Positions 1-6,301 of a DNA stretch of 36,814 nt are shown one piece after another. The position numbers and the translations under genes were made by a program. The notes under the pieces were generated by a model. That model did not search any database. It saw only the letters and a list, made by a program, of their open reading frames with translations, and was not told the origin of the DNA. The stretch is from NCBI GenBank assembly GCA_021818865.1, contig JAKASX010000029.1:1-36814 (forward strand). The letters run 5' to 3'. Each line of letters starts with the position of its first letter. The stretch's first letter is position 1. Origin of the DNA: Acidobacteriota bacterium (lineage in GTDB: Bacteria > Acidobacteriota > Terriglobia > Acidiferrales > UBA7541).

Positions 1-33
1 GCCGAAGAACGGGAATCCGAGCGAGCACGGTGA
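1..33 (+). CDS. possible 3' end of a gene cut by the left edge
   Basis: The first ten codons read AEERESERAR and end in TGA at 31-33. The charged Glu/Arg-rich tail would fit the C-terminus of a bacterial protein, but only 33 bases are visible, so neither the frame nor a family can be confirmed. It could equally be non-coding. Confidence 0.2.
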   Translation, partial: AEERESERAR

Positions 34-307
34 GCCGGGATGGCCGTTTGGAGTCACGATACGCGAACGAGTATACACCAGTCTGGCCTGTCAAGCCGAT
101 GGGAAATCAATAAGGCGTCAGGGTCGGTGGGAGATCCCCGGGTCCGCGTGACCACCCCTGCTGGCGGGACCATGCAGCGCCAGGGAAACCACCCGCAAGC
201 CGATTTCGGCCCGAAATCCCCGGCGAAAAGGTCGAGATAAGGACGGTTGCGGCGAAAAATTCAAGCCGCAGCCACTGCGTCCCCCATGCTGCGGGGCCTT
301 GCCAGGT
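34..307. other. intergenic stretch with no recognised gene
   Basis: No convincing coding sequence. A short open frame from 40 to 240 on the plus strand has no recognisable domain and no good ribosome-binding site. The overlapping minus-strand frames look like by-products of high GC. I see no RNA gene or repeat here. Confidence 0.5.
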
Positions 308-336
308 TTGAATTTGGCCCCGGCGGCGTGTAGCAT
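308..336 (+). promoter_or_regulatory. candidate sigma70 promoter for ppa
   Basis: TTGAAT at 308-313, a 17-base spacer, then TAGCAT at 331-336. Both boxes keep four or more consensus positions. Transcription would begin near 343, about 28 bases ahead of the ppa start codon. Confidence 0.45.
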
Positions 337-370
337 CGAGCTTCCACCCACCAACGCGGGAGATCGCCCG

Positions 371-913
371 ATGAAGCTCCACGAAATGGACGCCGGCCCC
401 GATTGTCCGGAAATCGTGCGGATGATCGTGGAAATTCCCAAAAATTCCGCCAACAAATACGAATTTGACACCGAACTCGGCGTTTTTCGCCTGGACCGGC
501 CTCTCTATTCACCCATGCACTACCCGGGCGATTACGGCTTCATTCCCGGCACGCTCGCCGAGGACGGCGATCCCATGGACGTCCTGGCGATGGTCGACGA
601 GCCGAGCTTCACCGGCTGCCTGATCGAAGTTCGCCCGATCGGCCTGCTCGATATGAGCGACGAAAACGGCGTGGACCAGAAAATCCTCGCCGTTCCCGAG
701 GCCAACCCGCGCTACGAGGAAATTCACACGATCGACCAGATTCGCCCGCACGTTCGCCGCGAAATCGAGCACTTTTTCACGATCTACAAGGAGCTCGAAG
801 GCAAACGCACCGAGCTGCGCGGCTGGCGCGGACCGAAAGAGGCGCGCGATATCATCGTGTTCACGCGCCAACGATTTCTCGACCGCCGCGCCTCGGCCGA
901 AAAACGCCCCTGA
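371..913 (+). CDS. ppa: inorganic pyrophosphatase (family I)
   Basis: Soluble cytoplasmic pyrophosphatase that hydrolyses PPi to two phosphates and so drives biosynthetic reactions forward. The 180-residue protein has the family I core in order: MIVEIPKNSANKYEFD near the N-terminus, then HYPGDYGFIPGTLAEDGDPMDVL, which holds the Asp cluster for Mg2+ and PPi binding, and a late segment with KELEGKRTELRGW. The length matches bacterial family members of about 175-180 residues. The ATG at 371 follows GGGAG at 358-362 with an 8-base spacer. A frame extended upstream to 299 would add residues without a ribosome-binding site and would overlap the promoter. The gene stands alone or is followed 33 bases later by the next frame. 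Confidence 0.95.
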   Translation: MKLHEMDAGPDCPEIVRMIVEIPKNSANKYEFDTELGVFRLDRPLYSPMHYPGDYGFIPGTLAEDGDPMDVLAMVDEPSFTGCLIEVRPIGLLDMSDENGVDQKILAVPEANPRYEEIHTIDQIRPHVRREIEHFFTIYKELEGKRTELRGWRGPKEARDIIVFTRQRFLDRRASAEKRP

Positions 914-946
914 CCGGGCGGAATCTTCCTTTTCCGCGGAGGCCTG

Positions 947-1387
947 GTGAGCCAGCCCGAAGAACCGTCGCTCGGTGAAAGCCATCGCCGCATTCTCGCC
1001 GCGCTCCTGCGCGGGTTCGAGGATATGCGCGCGGAAATCGAGCGATGGATCGACCCGCGGCCGGGCGCGCTCGTCGCAATCGAGGAACGTCTTGGCGAGC
1101 CGGAAATTCGGCGCCTGCGCGAGCTGCTCGATCGTCTCGGCAGGGAACTTGACTCCATGGCGCGCGAATTTCATCTGGAACCCTCGTCGCGCTCGGCGTC
1201 GCGCTCGATCGAGGCGCTGCTCGTCGAGCATCTTTCGCTGCTCGAGGAAACGGCTGGCGGCGAACTCGCCGGCTACGGCGCGCTCGACGCCGCTTCGCGC
1301 GAGCGGCTCCGTGCGGAGCTCGATCGGCTGCACGCGATTTTCGACGGCATGCTCGAACTCGTGCGGCGCAAGCGCCCGCGCAAGTGA
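947..1387 (+). CDS. hypothetical helical protein
   Basis: 146 residues starting at GTG 947, with GCGGAGG at 936-942 as a plausible ribosome-binding site. I recognise no family. The protein is rich in Glu, Arg, Leu and Ala, has no membrane segment or signal peptide, and looks entirely alpha-helical, with heptad-like stretches such as RRLRELLDRLGRELDSMARE. It ends in a basic RRKRPRK tail. It lies 33 bases after ppa on the same strand and may share its transcript. Codon use is like the neighbours, with GC-rich third positions, which supports a real gene. Function unknown. Confidence 0.6.
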   Translation: MSQPEEPSLGESHRRILAALLRGFEDMRAEIERWIDPRPGALVAIEERLGEPEIRRLRELLDRLGRELDSMAREFHLEPSSRSASRSIEALLVEHLSLLEETAGGELAGYGALDAASRERLRAELDRLHAIFDGMLELVRRKRPRK

Positions 1388-1435
1388 GCCGCGCCTCGCG
1401 CCGCTCAGTCTGTTGCTCCAGCCGCACGCAAACGA

Positions 1436-1451
1436 TCGGGCGAATGCCCGA
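1436..1451. repeat. short perfect hairpin between genes
   Basis: TCGGGC-GAAT-GCCCGA is a 6-bp perfect stem with a four-base loop, 48 bases after the preceding stop codon. It has no following T-run, so it is only a weak terminator candidate. Confidence 0.35.
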
Positions 1452-1530
1452 AAGGCCAACCTGCTGCGTTATCGTGGCGTCTAATCGCACTGAGATACCC
1501 CTGTGGCGGGGTCATGTGAGAGGGATGCTG

Positions 1531-2388
1531 ATGATAAAACGTTTGGGAATTTGGATCCTGGCTCTGGTTTTCGCCGCCGTCGCGGCGCAGGCCGCGACCC
1601 TGCAACTGAAGGACGGCCGGATTTTCGACGGCACCTACCTCGGCGGGACGAAAGACCAGGTGCAGTTCCTGATCGACGGCCAGGTGCGGATCTTCAACAC
1701 CTCCGATGTCGCTTCGATCGATTTCACCACCCCCGCGCCCGGGCCTGAGCTGCGCGGGTCTCAGCCCGCGTCGCCCGAGCTGGTTGCTCCGCAACCGGCT
1801 CCGCAACCCGCTCCGCAACCGGCGTCCGCGCCATACAACCAGAACGCCGGTCTCATTCAGAGCGTCACGGTGCCGCAAGGCACTCCCATCATGGTCAGCA
1901 TGATCGATAGCGTTGACTCCAACGTGAATCGCCCCGGCGACATCTTTCACGCCAGCCTGGTGGATGATTTGAAGATCGGCGACGTGGTCGTCGCGCGGCG
2001 CGACGCCGGCGTTTACGGCAAGCTCGTTCAGGTGAAATCCGCCGGCAAAATGACGGGGCAATCCGAACTGCGCCTGGAACTCATCAGCATTCGCACCGTC
2101 AACGGCACGCTTCAGCCGATCGTCACCGGTGAGTATGAAGCCGTCGGCAAATCGCAAACGAAGAAGACGGTGAAGCATTCCGTCATCGGCGCCGTCGCTG
2201 GGGGAATCATCGGCGCGATCGCCGGCGGCGGCGAAGGCGCCGCAGCCGGAGCCGGAATCGGCGCTGCGGCTGGCGCGGGCGTTTCGCTCATCACCCACGG
2301 CCAGCAGATCAAAATCCCGAGCGAAACGATTTTGAAATTCCAGCTCGCGCAACCGTTCATGATCACCGTGGCGAAGCAGTCCCAGTAG
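1531..2388 (+). CDS. exported glycine-zipper protein, unknown function
   Basis: 285 residues. An N-terminal signal peptide (MIKRLGIWILALVFAAVAAQA, cleavage after about residue 21) precedes a small beta domain of about 45 residues (TLQLKDGRIFDGTYLGG...), a Pro/Gln linker of APQP repeats, a second beta-rich domain (VTVPQGTPIMVSMID...), and a C-terminal glycine zipper around GAVAGGIIGAIAGGGEG, followed by a final beta strand. This suggests a periplasmic or outer-membrane-associated protein. The zipper resembles the Rick_17kDa/YmgG-type segments found in envelope proteins, but I cannot name a function. ATG 1531 is preferred over ATG 1525 because GAGAGGG at 1518-1524 sits 6 bases before it and directly abuts the earlier ATG. 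Confidence 0.75.
   Translation: MIKRLGIWILALVFAAVAAQAATLQLKDGRIFDGTYLGGTKDQVQFLIDGQVRIFNTSDVASIDFTTPAPGPELRGSQPASPELVAPQPAPQPAPQPASAPYNQNAGLIQSVTVPQGTPIMVSMIDSVDSNVNRPGDIFHASLVDDLKIGDVVVARRDAGVYGKLVQVKSAGKMTGQSELRLELISIRTVNGTLQPIVTGEYEAVGKSQTKKTVKHSVIGAVAGGIIGAIAGGGEGAAAGAGIGAAAGAGVSLITHGQQIKIPSETILKFQLAQPFMITVAKQSQ
1786..1821 (+). repeat. 12-bp tandem repeat encoding an APQP linker
   Basis: Three copies of GCTCCGCAACCS in tandem, in frame, encode (APQP)3. The repeat separates the two beta domains of the exported protein and could vary in copy number by slippage. Confidence 0.7.
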
Positions 2389-2469
2389 CGGCCGCGCGAA
2401 CGCGTTTCCCGCGGACGCGGGCTCCATTCGGCAGGAGTTCGCGGCCCTGGGGCACTATTGACTCTTTGA

Positions 2470-2538
2470 GTACCGGTACGAGTGTCGCGGTCGTACTACG
2501 CTGAATTTTCTTGCTACGCTCGTCGCTGGGTCGTAGCA
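2470..2538. promoter_or_regulatory. palindromes upstream of the XRE regulator
   Basis: GTACCGGTAC at 2470-2479 is a perfect 10-bp palindrome just after TTGACT (2458-2463), a good -35 hexamer. A second inverted repeat pairs TGCTACG (2512-2518) with CGTAGCA (2532-2538) across 13 bases, 30 bases before the start codon. Either could be an operator for autoregulation. No clear -10 box is seen at the right spacing. Confidence 0.4.
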
Positions 2539-2567
2539 TACCGTCGGCATGGCAGGGGGCATGCGAT

Positions 2568-2978
2568 ATGCCTAAGGAAAAACCGAAACTGCACATCGGC
2601 GACGTGATCCGTAACTACCGCACCGGGCGTGGTTTGTCCCAGGGCGATATCGAGCGGCGCACGGGCCTGCTGCGCTGTTACCTTTCGCGCGTTGAAAACG
2701 GCCACACCGTTCCTTCGCTCGAAACGCTCGCCAAAATCGCCGAAGCGATGGGCATCAGCCTGGCCGATTTCTTCCCCGTGCCCGATACGCCGGAGGAACG
2801 CGAAGCGCGCCGCGCCGCCGGCGAGCTTTCCGAAGACGAACTCCGCGTCCTCGCCGATGTGAAGCGCTACACCGAAGGGCTCTCCGACACCGACAAAATG
2901 CTGGTGCTCGCGATGATTCGCCGCATGGCCGCCGTTCCGCCCGAGGCTCGGCGCACGCTCCAGCGCCGCGGCTTCTAG
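2568..2978 (+). CDS. XRE-family transcriptional regulator
   Basis: 136 residues. The N-terminal half is a Cro/C1-type helix-turn-helix: IGDVIRNYRTGRGLSQGDIERRTGLLRCYLSRVENGHTVPSLETLAKIAEAMG, where RCYLSRVENG is the recognition helix region and the domain ends in the typical LADFF. The C-terminal 60 residues are helical and charged, with no ligand domain I recognise, and may mediate dimerisation. The start at ATG 2568 follows GGCAGGGGG (2551-2559). An upstream in-frame ATG at 2511 lacks a ribosome-binding site and would run through the inverted repeat. The gene is monocistronic; its target is unknown, and the palindromes upstream suggest autoregulation. Confidence 0.85.
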   Translation: MPKEKPKLHIGDVIRNYRTGRGLSQGDIERRTGLLRCYLSRVENGHTVPSLETLAKIAEAMGISLADFFPVPDTPEEREARRAAGELSEDELRVLADVKRYTEGLSDTDKMLVLAMIRRMAAVPPEARRTLQRRGF

Positions 2979-3000
2979 ATTTTCCCGCACAATCGAAAAT

Positions 3001-3210
3001 AGCTCGGGCATCCTGCCTGTGGTTGCCCCAAGTCCCGCTGTCATGCTGAGCCCCGGTTCCCGGGGGTGTTTCGCGACGACCGGAGGGAGTCCCGACGCAC
3101 TTCGCCGGGAAGCATCCCGCTGCTACACCGCACCTGGCACAGCCATCCCGCCTGCGTGTGTATTTCGCCCTCGGGTGGCACAGGCATCTTGCCTGTGGCG
3201 CCTGCGCCCT
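3001..3210. repeat. dispersed intergenic hairpin repeat block, copy A
   Basis: A non-coding stretch built from repeat parts that recur at 22.2 and 25.1 kb. It holds TCATGCTGAGCCCC (from 3041), an expanded GC-rich insert with its own CCCCGG/CCGGGG stem, GGAAGCATCCCGCTGCTACACCGCACCTGGC, and then a perfect hairpin, CACAGGCA-TCT-TGCCTGTG (3179-3197). A shorter GGCA-TCC-TGCC version lies at 3007-3017. It separates the XRE gene from the convergent thioesterase gene. Confidence 0.7.
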
Positions 3211-3726
3211 CTAACGCTTCTTTCCAGCGCCTTTGTCGACTCTCGCCGTTCGCTTCCACTGCTTTCCGTCCCGCACGCTCGCCTTCGCGAAGAAACTTTC
3301 CGTCTGCACCACCGCGCGAAACACGCGTCCGCGCCCCAGCAGTTCGCGTCCCGCGAGCGCTTCGACGTCGAACGCCAGAAATCTGCCGTCCATCCCGGTG
3401 AGCCGCGCATGCGCCCGCACGCGCGCACCCTCCGGCGCGGCTTTCAAATGGTCCACTTCGATTCGCGTCCCCACGCTGATCGTGCCTTTCGCGAGTCGCG
3501 GCCGTATCGCCAGCGCAGCGGCGGTTTCCATCATCGCGATCATCGCCGGCGTCGAAAGCACGGCCGGCAATCGCTCGTCGTAATGAGCGATCGTCCATTC
3601 ATGCGGCACGACTCTCGTGAAATTCGCCGCGAGTCCAAGCCGGATCGCCGGCGTTTTGCGCGCCTTCTTCTGCTTCACCGCGCCTCCTTTTTGACCTTCG
3701 TGTTTCGCAACGTCTCGCTTCATCAC
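3211..3726 (-). CDS. FlK-like hot-dog thioesterase
   Basis: 171 residues. The core matches the fluoroacetyl-CoA thioesterase (FlK) branch of hot-dog fold acyl-CoA thioesterases: LSTPAMIAMMETAA followed by VGTRIEVDHLKAAPEG. The three FlK catalytic residues are Thr42, Glu50 and His76. Here Thr59, Glu67 and His93 have the same 8- and 26-residue spacing, so the active-site triad is probably intact. The substrate is unknown; relatives are mostly generic acyl-CoA thioesterases and fluoroacetate specificity is not implied. A basic Lys/Arg-rich N-terminal extension of about 25 residues precedes the domain, and a start closer to it is possible. The start codon overlaps the stop of the upstream phosphodiesterase gene by four bases, so the two are translationally coupled. 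Confidence 0.8.
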   Translation of the reverse strand: MMKRDVAKHEGQKGGAVKQKKARKTPAIRLGLAANFTRVVPHEWTIAHYDERLPAVLSTPAMIAMMETAAALAIRPRLAKGTISVGTRIEVDHLKAAPEGARVRAHARLTGMDGRFLAFDVEALAGRELLGRGRVFRAVVQTESFFAKASVRDGKQWKRTARVDKGAGKKR

Positions 3727-4445
3727 CGCTCGCCCGCCGCCTGCGCCACGCGCTCGGGCCAGTCGCTCATGATACCGTCAACGCCCAGTTCGATCATCCG
3801 GCGAATATCGCCGGAATCGTTCACTGTCCATGCGACCACCCCTAATCCCGCCTTTCGCGCCCGCCGCATCATCCGCTGATTGATTCGTTCGTGCCATGAA
3901 GCGAGAATCGCCGCTCCCACGCGCCGCGCCGGCCCGATCGCCGGGCCCCTGCGGCCCACAAGCAGCGCCGTCCGGAGCGACGGTTCGATGACGCGCATCC
4001 GTGCGAGCGCCCTCGCGCTGAACGACAGCACCATCACGCGTCCCAGCGCCTGCCGCTCGCGCAATACTCGCGCCAGCGCGATCGCCTGCGCCGATTTCAG
4101 CCGCGCTTTCAATTCCAGATAAATGCCGAAATCGAGCCATTCGGCCAGGTCCAAAGCCTCTTCGAGCGTCGGTACCCGCTCGCGCACGTAGCTCGGAGCA
4201 AACCACGCGCCCGCATCGAGCCGCCGCAGCTCGGCGAGCGTGAAATCCGCCACACGCCCGCGTCCGTTCGTCGTGTGATTCACACGCGCGTCGTGGATCA
4301 GCACGAACCGGGCGTCGCGCGTCACGCGCAAATCCGTTTCGATGAACCGCGCGCCCAATTCGACGGCGCGACGAAAAGCCGCGAGCGTATTTTCCGGCCT
4401 GTGCGCCGAAGCGCCGCGATGTGCGATCACCTGGGGTGCAGCCAT
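3723..4445 (-). CDS. ugpQ: glycerophosphodiester phosphodiesterase
   Basis: 240 residues. The enzyme hydrolyses glycerophosphodiesters to glycerol 3-phosphate and an alcohol. GDPD motifs are all visible: HRGAS (residues 9-13, catalytic His9 and Arg10), ENTLAAF, the metal-binding ETD (Glu36, Asp38), HDARVNHTTNG (catalytic His51), and YLELK (Glu111). It lacks a signal peptide, so it is a cytoplasmic UgpQ-like form and not the periplasmic GlpQ. The TIM-barrel length of about 240 is typical. It is first in a two-gene minus-strand operon with the thioesterase. Together they might recycle lipid-derived diesters and acyl thioesters, which is inference from adjacency only. Confidence 0.92.
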   Translation of the reverse strand: MAAPQVIAHRGASAHRPENTLAAFRRAVELGARFIETDLRVTRDARFVLIHDARVNHTTNGRGRVADFTLAELRRLDAGAWFAPSYVRERVPTLEEALDLAEWLDFGIYLELKARLKSAQAIALARVLRERQALGRVMVLSFSARALARMRVIEPSLRTALLVGRRGPAIGPARRVGAAILASWHERINQRMMRRARKAGLGVVAWTVNDSGDIRRMIELGVDGIMSDWPERVAQAAGER

Positions 4446-4489
4446 GACAAGTTCATCTTACGAGGAAAGACGCGCTTTGGGAGCCTGGC

Positions 4490-4798
4490 TCACTTTGATT
4501 CCATCGCAGGAGGTTTGATCTGAATAAATCTCGTTTTCCAAAAGTGACGGACGGCCAGAGCTTCCAAGGTCTGAGGGAGTACAGAAATATTTCTTGTAGT
4601 GGCTCGCGGATTGACGCGTGTCGCCGCGAACCTCAGGAGCACGCCCAGGACTGAAAAGACCAGAAAAAATCCGGTTCTTCCGCGAACGGTGGCAATGAGC
4701 GGTTTTCCACAATGAGGACAGTTTCCTGTAGGGAAACCTTCGGATGAATTCTCAAAAGGAGTATTGAGTTCACCGTTGCATGTGGGGCATCGGGGCAT
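4490..4798 (-). CDS. small zinc-ribbon membrane protein, hypothetical
   Basis: 102 residues from ATG 4798. MPRCPTCNGEL and NCPHCGKPL give two CxxC knuckles 26 residues apart, typical of a zinc ribbon, followed by one likely membrane helix (FFLVFSVLGVLLRFAA). The remaining 45 residues are not obviously structured, and the base composition is lower in GC than the neighbours, so the 3' part may be degraded or frameshifted. A longer frame starts at 4855. Function unknown; zinc-ribbon plus membrane-helix proteins of this size are common and uncharacterised. Confidence 0.5.
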   Translation of the reverse strand: MPRCPTCNGELNTPFENSSEGFPTGNCPHCGKPLIATVRGRTGFFLVFSVLGVLLRFAATRVNPRATTRNISVLPQTLEALAVRHFWKTRFIQIKPPAMESK

Positions 4799-4921
4799 TT
4801 TCGCTTGCATTCCTGCCCGGATATTCAAGCATGGAATGGGCAAAACTAACAGCATCGAACTCCAGTTCTTGAAGGCTGAAAAGGACGCATGCTCTCCTGA
4901 GTATAGGGTTGCGGTGGCGTC

Positions 4922-4950
4922 TTGACTTTCGCTTTTTTTTCGCCTATGCT
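4922..4950 (+). promoter_or_regulatory. strong sigma70-like promoter for dinB-dnaE
   Basis: TTGACT (4922-4927), a 17-base spacer containing a run of eight T, and TATGCT (4945-4950). This is the best promoter match in the window. It lies about 75 bases ahead of the dinB start. I see no obvious LexA box (neither CTGT-N8-ACAG nor GAAC-N4-GTTC) overlapping it. Confidence 0.6.
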
Positions 4951-5028
4951 GCTCTTGCCGGTTTGCCTCGGCCCTTGGCCCTCCCTTCCGCGCCGGGACG
5001 CCTAGCGATCCACAGCGAGGTCCATGCC

Positions 5029-6255
5029 ATGAACGTTGCCACGAACGTTCGCACGCGCCGCATTGTCCACGTCGACGTGGACGCCTTTTTCGCTTCGGTC
5101 GAGCAGGTGCTCGATCCGCGGCTGCGCGGGCGCCCCGTGCTGGTCGGCCGCGGCGTGGTGGCTTCGGCGAGTTACGAAGCGAAAGCGCGCGGAGTGCGCA
5201 CGGCGATGTCGTTTCGCCAGGCTCTGCGGCTCTGTCCGGACGCGGTGGTGGTTGCGGGCGCCTACGAGCACTACGCCGATTACGGCGCGCGCGTGCGGCG
5301 CATTCTGGAAAATTTCACGCCGTCGGTGGAATCCGCTTCGCTCGACGATTTCTATCTGGATTTCACCGGCGCCGAGCGTTTGTATCCGGATTGGCCGGCG
5401 GTGCTGCGGCGGCTGGCGCGTCGCGTCGAAAACGAAACCGGCCTCAGCGTTTCGGTGGGTGCGGCCACGTCGAAATTGATTGCGGCGATCGCTTCGCGGC
5501 TTGAGCGGCCGCGAGGTTTCTCCGTCATCGCGCCCGGCGACGAGCAGCGTTTTCTGGATCCGCTTCCGGTTGAAAAACTTCACGGCGTGGGCCGCGTGCA
5601 CGCACAGTCGCTCGGCGAGCGCGGCGTGCATACGGTCGGCGATTTGCGCCGGTTGCCGCTCGGCGTGCTGGTGGCCGCATTCGGGCCGGCCGTCGGGCGC
5701 CAATTGTGGGAACGCGCGCGCGGCCAGGATCCGCGCGCCGTGGAAGGGCTGGCCGTGCCGAAGTCGGTTTCGCGCGAAACGACGATTGCCGGCGGCACGA
5801 TCGATCTCGAATTGCTCGCCGGCCTTTTGGAATATCTGGCCGAGCGCGTTGCCTCGACGCTTCGCTCGATCGGCATGCAGGCGCGCGCCCTCACGCTGAA
5901 ATTCCGCTACGCCGATTCTTTTTCCGCCGCGCGCGAAGCTCGGCTCGATCCGCCGACGAACGACGAAAAGGCGCTACTCGCGCGAGCGATGGAACTTTTC
6001 GACACGCTCTATACGCGCCGCGTCGTGCTCGGCTGGATCGGCTTGAGCGTCGGGAGCCTCGAACCCGATCACCGGCAAAACGACCTGTTCGACGGGGAAT
6101 CGAACCGGCGCTGGTATCTGAATCGCGGCGTGGACGCGGTACGCGGGCGTTTCGGCTGGAACGCGGTGTTTTACGGCCGCGGCCTCGTGCTGCGCCGCCA
6201 TTACGCGACGAAACCCTCGGGCCTGGTGCTTTCGACGCCCTGTTTATCGCGGTAG
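5029..6255 (+). CDS. dinB: Y-family DNA polymerase (DinB/Pol IV-like)
   Basis: 408 residues. Translesion polymerase that copies past damaged bases with low fidelity. The palm carries HVDVDAFFASVEQ (metal ligand Asp16), ASYEAKARGVRTAM, and SLDDFYLDFTG at 104-114. In Pol IV the last motif is normally SIDEAYLD; here the second catalytic carboxylate is Asp107 in place of Glu. Thumb HhH motifs (LHGVGRVHAQSLGERGVHTVGDL) and the little-finger domain (KSVSRETT...) follow. QNDLF at 350-354 fits the beta-clamp binding consensus QL[SD]LF. ATG 5029 has GAGG at 5017-5020; an in-frame ATG at 4909 would precede the promoter. The dnaE gene begins 46 bases downstream. ImuB is the alternative, but the carboxylates and the clamp motif favour an active DinB. 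Confidence 0.92.
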   Translation: MNVATNVRTRRIVHVDVDAFFASVEQVLDPRLRGRPVLVGRGVVASASYEAKARGVRTAMSFRQALRLCPDAVVVAGAYEHYADYGARVRRILENFTPSVESASLDDFYLDFTGAERLYPDWPAVLRRLARRVENETGLSVSVGAATSKLIAAIASRLERPRGFSVIAPGDEQRFLDPLPVEKLHGVGRVHAQSLGERGVHTVGDLRRLPLGVLVAAFGPAVGRQLWERARGQDPRAVEGLAVPKSVSRETTIAGGTIDLELLAGLLEYLAERVASTLRSIGMQARALTLKFRYADSFSAAREARLDPPTNDEKALLARAMELFDTLYTRRVVLGWIGLSVGSLEPDHRQNDLFDGESNRRWYLNRGVDAVRGRFGWNAVFYGRGLVLRRHYATKPSGLVLSTPCLSR

Positions 6256-6301
6256 AGGACGCGCTGCGCGCACCCTCCGCGCGCCGCCGGGTGAATCGGC
6301 C

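Noticed and set aside
3041-3598. Minus-strand frame overlapping the thioesterase
   Set aside because: It is in a different frame from the FlK-like gene and is Arg/Gly-rich filler; the hot-dog motif is in the other frame.
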